From: Symsagittifera roscoffensis
Taxonomy: Eukaryota > Xenacoelomorpha > Acoela > Convolutidae
Reading direction: 5' to 3'
Assembly: GCF_963678635.1 (NCBI RefSeq)
Contig: NC_087069.1
Location: 27,952,303-28,016,302 of the forward strand
Length of the DNA: 64,000 nucleotides
The notes under the pieces are model-generated. The model saw only the letters and a list, made by a program, of their open reading frames with translations. It made no database searches and was not told the origin of the DNA. Position 1 is the stretch's first letter. Every line of letters begins with the position of its first letter. The translations under genes and the position numbers were made by a program. This document shows positions 48,391 through 60,507 of this stretch, piece by piece.

Positions 48391-49917
48391 CCATGGAGTT
48401 TCTTCGTTCGAGGGCCACCCGATGTCAACAACGCTCGTACAGCCCTCGACTCAGTACGTGGTTCTACCTGCCTCAGATAATCTGCATATGTGTCTAAATG
48501 CATCATAGTGAACTCTGAGGGTTCACTTAGGTTCCTGATCACCTGATGTCCCGCAACCGAAATTTTTGTCTGTATTCTGCTTCCTTGTGGCACCATTCTG
48601 AAGGTCTACCCAGAGATCACGTTTAGTTTCATGCTGAAACTGCTTGGTGCTTTCGTTTCTTTGACTTCTGATGCCTCGAAGGCGTTCAGCCTTACCTGTA
48701 TTTTCCATTCTCTAATTCGAGCTTCACCTTTTGTTCGATCTCCTTCGTCAACAACTCCTGCTGGACTCTATTTAGAGCATCCTCCGCGGCTGCCCTATAG
48801 TCGATCTTGAAATCATCCGCCGCAGTCGCCGGTTCCGGTTCACGTATCTCTTCCGTTACCGCCTGCATCTTCTTCGTTGCCAGCTCTTGCGGTTTTTCTT
48901 TTCTGCGTGCCTCCGCATCACTCAACAGGCGAGCCTTGCTGGCTTTCACGCCCGATAAAGCTTCCTCATGCCTTTGATGCTTGATGTTTGCCACAGCATC
49001 CCAGAATTATGGACAATCCGATTAAAATGACCTCTCAAGTTACAGGAGAAACACCTTGGGCCGAAATTTGCAATTACTCCTCTCATGAAATCTTCATGAT
49101 CGACCCTGACGCATCTTCATCCTCGAGGCTAAAGCCTATTGCTTTCATGCCCTGTTTGTAGGTTGGGCATGCTGACACATGATGGTCCGTCGAACTGCAA
49201 TTTGCACAAGTGCGTCTCTTGTCCATATCGTCCCTTGGTTTGTACCAGTTGTTTCCCTGGGTTGCTGGTGCGTTGTTAAAATTTCCATAATTGTTCATGT
49301 AATATCCACGATGGAGGCTTCAGCATAAGATATTCTTTTGACTTGAGTCTCAACACCTCTGGTGTTGGCGCATTGGCTGAGAGTGGTGTGTAATGTGTCG
49401 CTAACATTGTTCGAAGCTCATCATTCTTCACACCATCGTTGGATCTTGAGGCTACTACCAAGTCCATCCCTCTGTTCGACTCATCTGGTTGGCTACGCCT
49501 TCTAGCATCTCCAATCGTCTAGAAACTTGTCTATCGTCTCGTCTTCACATTGTCACCGTTTCTCGAACCGCATCATTGTTTGGTGTTCTTGTAGCCCTGA
49601 GCCAAAACAATTTAACAAAATTTCAAAGATTTTCTCAGCAGTATTCCGCTGTTATTGCTTTTTTTGGCCATCACACAGTTTAGGGCTGTCTCTTCCAAGT
49701 TGCTGGTAAGAGCACTGCATTTTTGTCTTTCTGACAAGTCCTCTTCTTCAAAATGCAGTTTCATCATCTCTATCAAGGTATCAAAACAGCCATCAGATTC
49801 CTCTTTATAGCATCCTGGTTTCTTAAAAACCCTTCTGGACTTTTAAATACGTTCATTGGTCCTGGATAACCTCATTAGCAAGGTTTCCAAGGACCTGTTC
49901 AGAGGTTCAAAGGTTCA
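48391..49917 (-). pseudogene. Family A gag, C-terminal two thirds (A1)
   Basis: Order on the minus strand: a capsid segment at 49467-49276, an intact first CCHC knuckle CANCSSTDHHVSAC at 49298-49083, a second knuckle damaged by a base loss near 49020, and a Glu/Lys-rich helical tail at 48994-48692. The upstream part at 49917-49520 has several shifts. It begins abruptly at 49917, where the A2 pol linker is fused to it, so no LTR or gag N-terminus separates A1 from A2. 49666-49669 (GGCC) is the uninterrupted equivalent of the B insertion site in A2. Confidence 0.75.
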
Positions 49918-50880
49918 TTTTTGATCCACCTTTTCGGGTTGCTCGTCATGCGGTCATGTGGAAAAAAAACTTATCGAACGTTTCGATTTCCCTATTGTTT
50001 CCAGATCATCTACTGCGTTGTCAATGACTCTTTCACTTGGTATGAGGTAGCGATCACTGTCAGGGTCTTGATATACCTCCCTGTCCAGATCCCTTGCTCG
50101 AGTATCCACTAGTAGTGGTTCGCTTAATCTGACAGTTCCGATCCTGAGCTCGAGTTCCTGTCTGAGTAGGTCTCGATTCCTGAATTCCGGGAGTTGTCAT
50201 CAATTGAAGATTCTGCAATGAAGCACGTTCTCTCTTCCGGATCAGTTCTGTGCGTTCTGCTCATCCATCTGAACTCCCCGGACAAATTTTTATCCTCCAG
50301 GTCCTGTTCCTCATCAGGAACCTTTTCTTCTACATCGGGTTCCCCAGACAAACTTTTTTGTTCCGAGTTTTGATCCTGAACTCGACAGCTCTCCTCACTA
50401 GTCGTCTCACCGGACAAACATTCTTGCTCCAGGTGTCGTTCAACCTCCTCTTCTTCCTTATGCTGGTCTTCAAAGGTAACGGTTTTCTTTTGTGTATCGT
50501 TCCCCTGTCCTTTCCTTTTGTATGAAGTACTTGTTAAAACGTCTTGGGGTATTGATAACACTAGTTGCTGAACTATTGCCCTACAATCCTTCTCATTTTC
50601 TTTGTGTTGTCGTCTTGACGGTATGATCTTCGCCTTCTCACTGACTGTCAGTGATGCCATGGCTGCTGCCCACTCGGGGTCATCTCTGGTCACTTCTCTC
50701 TCTAACAACCCACCCAGCATCCGCATTACTTGCGTTGTTACCTGCACCGTTTTTTCCAATAATGAGAGATTGTTTATGTTCATGCGAGAGAGTTTCTGCT
50801 GGACCAGGTTGAGCGCAGCAACAGATCCAAGGGCACCGGGTCCTTCTTGGTTAGAATCTTTATCCCGGCTGCTTTCTCTA
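49918..50880 (-). pseudogene. Family A acidic linker, truncated (A2)
   Basis: This has a 219-codon open frame at 50783-50124, nearly identical to 45852-45195 but without the frameshift, with three LSGE motifs. The copy stops at about 49918, after a further deletion near 49960, and is joined to A1 gag. A2 therefore has no integrase. It forms a tandem arrangement with A1. Confidence 0.75.
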
Positions 50881-52360
50881 TATTAAACTCAGGATGTCCT
50901 CGAACTGGATGTCCAGCTTGTCTAACCATCTCGTCAGGGAAAGCGCTTCATAAGTTTCTTTGTCCAGAAGTGAGAACCCTTCCTTGATTTCTGCCTTATT
51001 GGCTTGCTTCTGTTCCAATCTTTCATAGAACTCGGTCTTCTTGCTGAGGCTGTCAGCATTCTGGTGTTTGTCACGCATCCTGTGCTCGATTATCATGTGG
51101 TAGCCATCTAATCTTACTGTCCATCTACCAATATAACTCTGATCCATCGAGTATGTCTTCAACCAGGATAACGCTCCGTTGTCCACGCGTAACTTAAAAG
51201 GAGCGCTCCCCAAGTATGCGCGGTACTTTTCCAAGAATGTGACTACGGCAAACAAATCAGCTTTCCTTGCAGCATATTTCATCTCAGTGTCACTTAACAC
51301 CTTGCTGCCATATGCAATGAAGACGGAGAACTGTTCTTCCATTCCATTCCTGCTCCTGATGCAGTATTCCTGAGGTGGCTACTACTAATGCGTCTGTGTC
51401 AAGAACATACATGCCCTTCTCTGTAGCCATTCCTAGCGCTGGCGACTCGCACAGTTCCCGCTTTATGTTCTCGAGGGCAGCTTGAGCTTCTTCGTTCCAT
51501 TCGAACTTCTTTCCTTTGTTGCGCATCAGCTTCTGCATGGGATACACCTTGTCTGCATACCCTTTTATGAACTCACGGTAATAATTGGCAAACCCTAGGA
51601 AGCTCAAGAGCTGTGTGTCCCTTCTGGGAGACTTCTATGTCAACACAGCCTCTACTGCTTCCGAGTCCGGCCTCACGCCATGCCTGTCCACCATTCTTCC
51701 TAGATACCTGATTGAATCCGTGAGGATTTCACATTTCGATGGTTTGCATTTCAAGCGTGCTCTTTTCATGCAGCCAAAGACCTCATCGAACCGGTCAATG
51801 TGGTCTTTCAGGGTGGGTGTTACTATGACCACGTCATCCACTTAACACATCACAAGGTTCTTGTATTTCTTTGTCACTCTGGTCAAAGCCTGAGTCATCA
51901 GTCTTTGAAAAGTGGCCGTTGCGTTGCACAAGTCAAAAGGCATCCTCTTCCACTGGTACAACCCCACTGGTACAACCCCCAAAGGCATCACATGCAAATC
52001 CGGTCTTTCTCTGTCCTTCTTCCTCAGAGGGACCTGCTAGAAGGAAGAACCAAATCCCAGTGTTGTGAAAAACTCGGCGTCACCAAGTTTCGAGAGGCTC
52101 TCGTCTATTCGCGGTATCGGGTACGCATCTTTTATTGTCACTGCGTTCAAGTAACAAAAGTCGCAACAGAAACTAAGCTGCCCCCTTTCTTTTTTGCCAT
52201 GACTACCCCGCAAGCCCAGGGCGATTTCGAGGATTCTATCAAGTCGTATTCGAGCAACATTTCTATTTCTGCTCGCCACGCTTCTGCTCGGCAAGATTTA
52301 TGTGGCATAATTCGTCTTGCGCCTTCCCTATGGGGAATGGCGCCTTCCTCTAGTTCGATT
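50878..52360 (-). pseudogene. Family A reverse transcriptase and RNase H (A2)
   Basis: RT pieces are 52294-52037, a broken stretch at 52030-51850 with a short internal duplication near 51955-51980 (ACTGGTACAACCCC), and 51841-51635. The Tyr of YVDD is replaced by a stop (TAA at about 51842). RNase H at 51607-51290 and 51342-50878 keeps LDTDA, AYGSKVLSDTEMKY and RVDNGALSWLKT. It is complementary to A1, where RT is better and RNase H worse. Confidence 0.8.
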
Positions 52361-52800
52361 TCATACTTCCAGTCCGGGTTTCTGATCCTTATTAAGCTGT
52401 TATGCCAGTCAATCATAACGTCAAAACTCATGACAAAATCTCTGCCCAAGATGAACTGGTCGGAGTTGTCCAAATTCTCTTGCCACCGGAAAGCTCAACC
52501 AAAGGTCCCGTCCTGCCATGTGGAGGATTGTTATTGATGTTCTTCCGGCTACTTAAATCGCTCCTCGATTGGCTGCCGCTAGTCGAAGATTCGTCGGAAC
52601 TAGGTCTTCCCTCGTGAGGCACATTCTTTCCCAAGTTTTTATCGGCATCACACTTACTACCGCTCTTGTGTCAAGAAGCCCTGTGACTCCGATTTTCATC
52701 CCGTTGGTGTCGAGCAGATGTGAAGTCACATCTGCTTCGTATTCCATGTGAACCGCGTCCTGCTCCATCATGGCGTCATGGCCTATCCTTCTTCACCCAA
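52361..52800 (-). pseudogene. Family A protease (A2)
   Basis: The open frame at 52771-52553 has the active-site motif as LLDTRAVVSVM. The catalytic DTG therefore reads DTR (a G to A change), which should inactivate it. The C-terminal part at 52473-52370 (FILGRDFVMSFD) is kept, but the following linker of about 660 bp is deleted compared with A1. Confidence 0.8.
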
Positions 52801-54194
52801 ACAGTTTTGCCCTATTTGATCACTGTCTGTCGTCACGTAGGTCCTAGTGTAGATATTGATCCCGTCCACGTTCAGCGTCACTTGATACGGTCCATAGACT
52901 TCGTGTAGCGCCCATGGAGTTTCTTCGTTCGAGGGCCACCCGATGTCAACAACGCTCGTACAGCCCTCGACTCAGTAGGTGGTTCTACCTGCCTCAGATA
53001 ATCTGCATATGTGTCTAAATGCTTCATAGTGAACTCTGAGGGTTCACTTGGGTTCTTGATCACCTGATGTCCCGCAACCGAAATTTTTGACTGTATTCTG
53101 CTTCCTTGTGGCACCATTCCGAAGGTCTGCCCAGAGATCACGTTTAGTTTCATGCTGAAACTGCTTGGTGCTTTCGTTTCTTCGACTTCTGATGCCTCGA
53201 AGGCGTTCAGTTTTACCTGTATTTTCCTTTCTCTAGTTCGAGCTTCACCTATTGTTCGATCTCCTTCGTCAACAACTCCTGCTGGACTCTATTTAGAGCA
53301 TCCCTCGCTGCTTCCCTATAGTCGATCTTGAAATCATCCGCCGCAGTCGCCGGTTCCGGTTCACGTATCTCTTCCGTTACCGCTTGCATCTTCTTCGTTG
53401 CCAGCTCTTGCAGTTTTTTTTCTGCGTGCCTCCGCTTCACTCAACAGGCGAGCTTTGCTGGCTTTCACACCCGATAAAGCTTACTCATGCCTTTGATGCT
53501 TGATGTCTGCGACAGCATCCCAGAATTGTGGACAATCAGATTTAAAATGACCTCTCAAGTTACAGAAGAAACACCTTGGGCCGAATTTTGTAATTACTCT
53601 TCTCATAAAATCTTCATGATCTACCTCTGACGCATCTTCATCCTCGAGGCTAAAGTCTATTGCTTTCATGCCCTGTTTGTAGGTTGGGCATGCTGACACA
53701 GTATGGTCCGTCGAACTGAAATTTGCGCAAGAGCGTCTCTTGTCTATATCGTCCCTTGGTTTGTACCAGTTGTTTCCCTGGTTTGCTGGTCCGGTGTTAA
53801 AATTTCCATAATTGTTCTTGTAATATCCAGATCTCGATGGAGGCTTCAGCATAAGATATTCTTTTGACTTGAGTCTCAACTCCTCTGGTGTTGGCGCATT
53901 GGTTGAGAGTGGTGTGCAATGTGTCGCTAACATTGTTCGAAGCTCATCATTCTTCACACCATCGATGAATCTTGAGGCTACTACCAGGTTCATCCTTTTG
54001 TTCGACTCATCTGGTTGGCTACGCCTTCTCAGCATCTCCAATCGTCTAGAAACTTGTCTATCGTCTCGTATTTATGTTGTCTCCGTTTCTCGAAGCGCAT
54101 CATTGCTTGGTGTTCTTGTAGCCCTGAGCCAAAACAATTTAACAAGACTTCAAAAATTTTCTCAGCAGTAATCCGCTGGTATTGCTTTTTGGCC
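52801..54194 (-). pseudogene. Family A gag, C-terminal part (A2), interrupted by element B
   Basis: A 186-codon frame at 54041-53481 holds capsid C-terminus and knuckles. The first knuckle reads CANFSSTDHTVSAC, so its second Cys is lost; the second, CFFCNLRGHFKSDC, is intact. A helical Glu/Lys-rich tail follows at 53440-53249, then pre-protease frames at 53153-52878. The reading frame is cut at 54194 by element B and resumes at 62809. 53490-54194 is also duplicated at 57647-58352. Confidence 0.8.
54191..54194. repeat. Target site duplication of element B, left (GGCC)
   Basis: GGCC at 54191-54194 is repeated at 62809-62812, flanking the element. The related unoccupied gag copy has a single GGCC at 49666-49669. 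A 4-bp duplication fits Ty3-like integration. Confidence 0.85.
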
Positions 54195-54402
54195 TGAGAT
54201 AGGGACCAGTTTAAGTTTATGTAAGTGCCATCAATTGTTTTCTTTTCTGTCTGGAGACCTGCTCCGTTGACCTTGTGATCTCCAACGTCCGATCTGATCT
54301 GAAATAAAACAGTGCAGTAAGATTTCGATTTGATGCCTAACAGTTGATCTAAAATACATCTTATTCACAATCTTTTGATATTCCAAACGTACGACTTTAA
54401 CA
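54195..54402 (+). repeat. 5' LTR of element B
   Basis: The LTR is TG...CA bounded (TGAGATAGGG to TTTAACA), with AATAAA at 54303-54308. The same 208 bp is at 62601-62808, and a 209-bp version is at 58353-58561. No clear TATA box is seen. Confidence 0.88.
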
Positions 54403-55297
54403 TGGCGCAGCCAGCAGAGAAAAAAGGAGGAGGGAAAAATCCACTAAACATAGTAGCATTTTGGGAAGCACGAACACCGGAACCTCCAGTCTATTGGGAG
54501 GAGCGGATAATTAAATTTCACTGGGGGATGATAGCAAAGTACGATATTGATCCCGATGATTTCTATTTTGCAAGTACTCTAAATGCAGCGGCTATCACGG
54601 CGTTGCCTGAAGAAGTAAATGGGAAAAACCGTCTCGAGTCGGAAAAGAAGTTAAAGTCTAATCTATATCTTTGTATCGGAGACGAGGCGCAACGGATATT
54701 CAAAGCTTGGAAACCGACGGTTAACATTAAAACGGAACGGTACCCACGGGTTCTAGATGAGATGCAAAATGTGTTCCAAAGAGAGAGGAATGTAACTCAT
54801 GAACGGGGTCTTTTCTACGGAGGAAAACAACGTGAGAACGAAACGTTCGAAAAGTTCCATGCGGAACTAAGCTCTCTAGCAGGTAGATGTGATTTTGCAA
54901 ATGCGGCCGAAAATGTTCGTGACATTTTCATTATGAATATGCGGGAGTCGGATTGCCAACGAGAATTATCACGATCAACTAAAATACCTGAAGAAGTCTA
55001 CCGGATCGCATTATCATATGAACGCGGGGAGCGCGCATACAAATCATATACGGGAAAACAAGCTTCAACAGCTCCGGCAATTTCAATAAGACAAGAACCG
55101 GTAAGTAACATAAGAAGGGGACAAGGATTTTTCGAGGTCGAGGACGTGGGGGACGTGGAGGATACACCCAAGGATCAAGTAGTATTGGAGAAAGCGGAAA
55201 TAACCGTAGGTGTTACAATTGCGACGCACCAAATTTTACGCTGGATCACATCGCGAGCTGTCCTGCAAGAGGAGCAACATGTAACTCGTGCTGAAAA
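54402..55297 (+). pseudogene. Element B gag (first copy), nearly intact
   Basis: The ATG at 54402 opens a frame to 55418, but the true gag frame is left near 55130 by a one-base shift in a T run. The downstream -1 frame encodes an RGRGRGGRGG RNA-binding stretch and two knuckles: CYNC...HIASC near 55218-55268, and CNSC-stop-KLGHFERTC near 55283-55324. The TGA at 55292-55294 interrupts the second knuckle. The capsid region (residues about 25-210) is uninterrupted and matches 58700-59150. The knuckle frame runs straight into protease and RT, so gag and pol were probably one ORF. A programmed shift is possible, but a simple indel is more likely given the following stop. Confidence 0.75.
54403..54420 (+). 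promoter_or_regulatory. Putative primer-binding site of element B
   Basis: TGGCGCAGCCAGCAGAGA directly follows the LTR end. TGG is what pairs with a tRNA CCA tail. I cannot name the tRNA. The gag ATG (54402-54404) straddles the LTR/PBS border. Confidence 0.55.
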
Positions 55298-57649
55298 TTG
55301 GGTCATTTTGAACGAACATGTCGAGGAGTTAGAAGAGGTACTAACCAATGGAGGGGACGAGGACGAGTCGGACTGGTTAGGGAGGAAAATGAGCATCACC
55401 AAAGTACACAAAACGTAAATGACTTGAATGAAGATCCAGTGTCGTGGGTCAATCAGCAGGGGTGCGGGGAAAATGAATCCATGCCGTCGGGATCGGACGA
55501 TTACATGGTAATGTCAATACACAGGAAGAGGAATGAAACTGAACTGAAGCTCCCTGGGGCCCGCGTGCAAGTTGAAATTTCAGGGAAGAAAATGTGGTTG
55601 TGGATCGATAGTGGATCCCCAGTGACTATTTTTAGCATTAACGAACTAAAAGAAACGTTAGGTAAAGCAAATATTCAACTACAACCTTCAAAAGACGAAT
55701 TCCTGGACTATAACAACAATCGAATAAACATACTGGGAAAGGTAACAGTGATGATGTCATTAAACGGCTGGGCAGCACCAGCACAATTATATCCGGGAAT
55801 CCTGGGGCGCGATCTTATGGGCACCCTGGGCCTCGAGTTAGTCCAACGGAAGAAAGTGATGGGAATCACAGGGGAAGGAATCAGTCAAGAGGAGGAGGAA
55901 TATGACGAATTGCAAACATACTTCTGTAAGTTGTACCCAAATTTGTTTACTAGGATAGGGAAAATCCGGAATGCAAAAGTGAGAGCTGAATTTTTTGACA
56001 ATTTGAGGCCCATACAACGAAAAGGGCGCAGGGTGCAAATCAGTCTACAAGATAAGGTGGATAAAGAAATTCATCGGCTGATGAATGAAGGGCATATCGT
56101 AAAATTACAAGAATGCTCAGATAAGTATTTTGTCTCTCCCATCGTAATTACAGTAAAAAAAGATGGAAGTATAAAAATATCACTGGAATCAAGAGAATTA
56201 AACAAGCAGGTACACAAGAATAAGTACCAAATGCCAAATATTGACGAATTAGTAGACGGAGTAAGTCAGATTATTGCGGAGAAAAAAGCGGGGAATGTAT
56301 ATTTTACAACGTTGGATTTTACATATGCGTACGGACAAGTCGCCTTAGAACAAAAAACGAGCGAACAGTGCAATTTCTCACTAGTTGGTGGGAAATCCAC
56401 AGGAACTTATCGTTTTAAAAACGGATTTTACGGGCTTACGTCAACGCCGGCGGAATTTTAAAAAGTAATTGATAATTTACTTAAGGAGTTCCCCCAAGCT
56501 AACGCGTTCATTGATGACATCTTAATTTCTTCAAAAAGAACTAAGATCGAACACATTGCGTTGGTGGAAAAGATATTGAAAAAGCTGGATATTTCTAGTG
56601 TTGCATTAAAAGTACGAAAATGTGAATTTGCAAAAACAGAGTGCGAATGGCTCGGATTTCGAAATGAAGAAAGTGGTATCACACCCTTAGTAAGAAAAAC
56701 ACAAGCAATTGAAGACCTGAAAACCCCTAAATATCAAAAGCAGTTGAAATCTTTGATGGGTTCACTACACAGTTTACACAAGTTTTTACCCAAACTCGCA
56801 GAATTATGCGCACCGTTGAGGCCACTACTAAGTCAAAAATAACGATTTTGTTTGGACAAACTTTTGCAAAAATGCATTCCAACATTTAAAATCGCTGGTC
56901 AAAAATATTGTCAAATTACGACACTTCGACATTCACCGTGAGACTAGAATTATTTGTGACGCTAGTCACGATGGCTTGGGGGCCGTGTTAGAACAGTATG
57001 GAGCATCCGGGTGGCATCCCATTTCGTTTGCATCGCGTTACCTTAATCCGGCTGAGAAAAAATACTCCACAAACGAATTAGAATTACTTGCGGTAGTGTG
57101 GGCTACGGAACATTTTCGGAATTACATATATGGCCGTTATTTCACAGTTATTTCGGACCACAAGGCCCTGCTAACGTTATTAAATTCATCTTCGAAAGGA
57201 AATAAAACGTTTTTCAGCCGACTAACGCGTTGGTACGATCGTTTAGTGGCGTACGGTTTTAAAGTTGAACACAGACAGGGGTCTAAAATGGGAATGGCAG
57301 ATTATTTGTCCCGGTTTCCATCTGCAGCGGCACCCGAGACCAGTCGTTACGATGAAAGTTTTATAGTAGCGAAAATAAAAATGATAAATGAAGCTCTAAA
57401 TCCTAAGGCCCAAATGAAGCCTAGGGGTCAAAAAGTGAAACATATAAAACCAATACCGGCGGTAGAGGGCGATCAGTCATGTCGTGATATAACGACAACC
57501 GTCGCATCCAATGGGAATATACGAACAATTGAATATGCAAATACTCACAGTGAGAGTAAACGCTCACTAGAGGGCGTGTTTGCATGCAACCGGCGGTTAA
57601 CCAATCAGATTCAAGAGATGTGCATACCGGCGGAAATATGCAAATTCCT
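55298..57649 (+). pseudogene. Element B pol (first copy): PR, RT, RNase H; truncated
   Basis: The frame at 55298-56461 holds an aspartic protease with IDSGSPVTIF (about 55605) and ILGRDLMG, then RT fingers and palm with LDFTYAYGQV and NGFYGL. A TAA at 56459-56461 interrupts, then the same frame resumes with FIDDILI, the RT active site, to 56842. A one-base insertion near 56842 shifts RNase H, which is open at 56976-57653 with ICDASHDGLGAV, ELLAVVWA and SDHKALLTLL. The copy ends at about 57646, where duplicated A2 gag begins. The integrase is only in the second copy. Confidence 0.85.
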
Positions 57650-58352
57650 TTGATGCTTGATGTCTGCCACAGCATCCCAGAATTGTGGACAATCCGATTT
57701 AAAATGACCTCTCAAGTTACAGAAGAAACACCTTGGGCCGAAATTTTGTAATTACTCTTCTCATAAAATCTTCATGATCGACCTCTGACGCATCTTCATC
57801 CTCGAGGCTAAAGCCTATTGCTTTCATGCCCTGTTTGTAGGTTGGGCATACTGACACATTATGGTCCGTCGAACTGAAATTTGCACAACAGCGTCTCTTG
57901 TCTATATCGTCCCTTGGTTTGTACCAGTTGTTTCCCTGGTTTGCTGGTCCGGTGTTAAAATTTCCATAATTGTTCTTGTAATATCCAGATCTCGATGGAG
58001 GCTTCAGCATAAGATGTTCTTTTGACTTGAGTCTCAACTCATCTGGTGTTGGCGCATCGGTTGAGAATGGTGTGCAATGTGTCGCTAACATTGTTCGAAG
58101 CTCATCATTCTTCACACCATCGCTGAATCTTGAGGCTACTACCAGGTTCATCCTTTTGTTCGACTCATCTGGTTGGCTACGCCTTCTCAGCATCTCCAAT
58201 CGTCTAGAAACTTGTCTATCGTCTCGTATTCATGTTGTCTCCGTTTCTCGAAGCGCATCATTGCTTGGTGTTCTTGTAGCCCTGAGCCAAAACAATTTAA
58301 CAAGACTTCAAAAATTTTCTCAGCAGTAATCCGCTGGTATTGCTTTTTGGCC
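57647..58352 (-). pseudogene. Duplicated fragment of A2 gag
   Basis: A 160-codon frame at 58199-57717 is nearly identical to 54041-53560, with the first knuckle again lacking one Cys (CANF). It confirms that the B tandem duplication included the left flank. Confidence 0.9.
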
Positions 58353-58561
58353 TGAGATAGGGACCAGTTTAAGTTTATGTAAGTGCCATCAATTGTTTTC
58401 TTTTCTGTCTGGAGACCTGCTCCGTTGACCTTGTGATCTCCAACGTCCGATCTGATCTGAAATAAAACAGTGCAGTAAGATTTCGATTTGATGCCTAACA
58501 GTTGAATCTTAAATACATCTTATTCACAATCTTTTGATATTCCAAACGTACGACTTTAACA
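58353..58561 (+). repeat. Internal LTR of element B (duplicate of 5' LTR)
   Basis: This is 209 bp, one base longer than the outer LTRs near 58505. It is preceded by the same GGCC as the 5' LTR, because the flank was duplicated with it. It is therefore not an independent insertion. Confidence 0.88.
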
Positions 58562-59150
58562 TGGCGCAGCCAGCAGAGAAAAAAGGAGGAGATAAAAATC
58601 CACTAAACATAGTAGCATTTTGGGAAGCATGAACACCGGAACCTCCAGTCTATTGGGAGGAGTGGATAATTAAATTTCACTGGGGGATGATAGCAAAGTA
58701 CGATATTGATCCCAATGATTTCTATTTTGCAAGTACTCTAAATGCGGCGGCTATCACGGCGTTGCCTGAAGAAGTAAATGGGAAAAACCGTCTCGAGTCG
58801 GAAAAGAAGTTAAAGTCTAATCTATGTCTTTGTATCGGAGACGAGGCGCAACGGATATTCAAAGCACGGAAACCGACGGTTAACATTAAAACGGAACGGT
58901 ACCCACGGGTTCTAGATGAGATGCAAAATGTGTTCCAAAGAGAGAGGAATGTAACTCATGAACGGGGTCTTTTCTACGGAGGAAAACAACGTGAGAACGA
59001 AACGTTCGAAAATCTCCATGCGGAACTAAGCGCTCTAGCAGGTAGATGTGATTTTGCAAATGCGGCCGAAAATGTTCGTGAAATTTTCATTATGAATATG
59101 CGGGAGTCGGATTGCCAACGAGAATTATCACGATCAACTAAAATGGCACA
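58561..59150 (+). pseudogene. Element B gag, second copy, truncated
   Basis: Codon 24 is TGA (58630-58632) where the first copy has CGA. The capsid region at 58687-59140 is otherwise open. It is cut at about 59143 by a deletion joining gag to the middle of RT, removing knuckles, protease and most of RT. Confidence 0.85.
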
Positions 59151-60507
59151 ATGTGTTGATCAACTAAGATCGAACACATTGCGTTGGTGGAAAAGATATT
59201 GAAAAAGCTGGATATTTGTAATGTTGCATTAAAAGTACGAAAATGTGAATTTGCAAAAACAGAGTGCGAATGGCTCGGATTTCGAAATGAAGAAAGTGGT
59301 ATCACACCCTTAGTAAGAAAAACACAAGCAATTGAAGACCTGAAAACCCCTAAATATCAAAAGCAGTTGAAATCTTTGATGGGTTCACTACACAGTTTAC
59401 ACAAGTTTTTACCCAAACTCGCAGAATTATGCGCACCGTTGAGGCCACTACTAAGTCAAAAATAACGATTTTGTTTGGACAAACTTTTGCAAAAATGCAT
59501 TCCAACATTTAAAATCGCTGGTCAAAAATATTGTCAAATTACGACACTTCGACATTCACCGTGAGACTAGAATTATTTGTGACGCTAGTCACGATGGCTT
59601 GGGGGCCGTGTTAGAACAGTATGGAGCATCCGGGTGGCATCCCATTTCGTTTGCATCGCGTTACCTTAATCCGGCTGAGAAAAAATACTCCACAAACGAA
59701 TTAGAATTACTTGCGGTAGTGTGGGCTACGGAACATTTTCGGAATTACATATATGGCCGTTATTTCACAGTTATTTCGGACCACAAGGCCCTGCTAACGT
59801 TATTAAATTCATCTTCGAAAGGAAATAAAACGTTTTTCAGCCGACTAACGCGTTGGTACGATCGTTTAGTGGCGTACGGTTTTAAAGTTGAACACAGACA
59901 GGGGTCTAAAATGGGAATGGCAGATTATTTGTCCCGGTTTCCATCTGCAGCGGCACCCGAGACCAGTCGTTACGATGAAAGTTTTATAGTAGCGAAAATA
60001 AAAATGATAAATGAAGCTCTAAATCCTAAGGCCCAAATGAAGCCTAGGGGTCAAAAAGTGAAACATATAAAACCAATACCGGCGGTAGAGGGCGATCAGT
60101 CATGTCCTGATATAACGACAACCGTCGCAACCAATGGGAATATACGAACAATTGAATATGCAAATACTCACAGTGAGAGTAAACGCTCATTAGAGGGCGT
60201 GTTTGCATGCAACCGGCGGTTAACCAATCAGATTCAAGAGATTTGCATACCGGCGGAAATATGCAAATATCGAAAAAGAAAATTCGGACAACGTTCTCAA
60301 TACGTAATTTCAAGTCGCAAAATACAAGATATGAATAACATGAATAGTAAAAACACAACAAATTCACCTGAAAAACATGATCAAATTACCTCTACTATTG
60401 TAAATACATCAACCCATTCTGGAGACGTTAACCTTAATGTTGTGCTTAATCGTTTAAATCAACCCCCCAGTCTTAGTTCTGTCAGTTCGGACTCGGATAT
60501 TGAGTGA
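59151..60507 (+). pseudogene. Element B RT end and RNase H, second copy
   Basis: An RT thumb piece at 59184-59465 lacks the FIDD active site, which lies in the deletion. RNase H at 59599-60507 is open for 302 codons, with ICDASHDGLGAV, ELLAVVWA and SDHKALLTLL, then a connection region. This is longer than the first copy because it is not cut by the duplication. The same one-base shift near 59465 separates RT and RNase H in both copies, so it predates the duplication. Confidence 0.85.

Noticed and set aside
55118-55195. Programmed -1 frameshift in element B gag at a T run
   Set aside because: There is no classic slippery heptamer in the right phase, and the new frame soon meets a TGA inside the second zinc knuckle. 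A plain indel is more economical.
58353-58561. Independent solo LTR or nested second insertion of element B
   Set aside because: It sits inside a collinear 4.16-kb duplication that also repeats the A2 gag flank and its GGCC, so no second insertion is needed.
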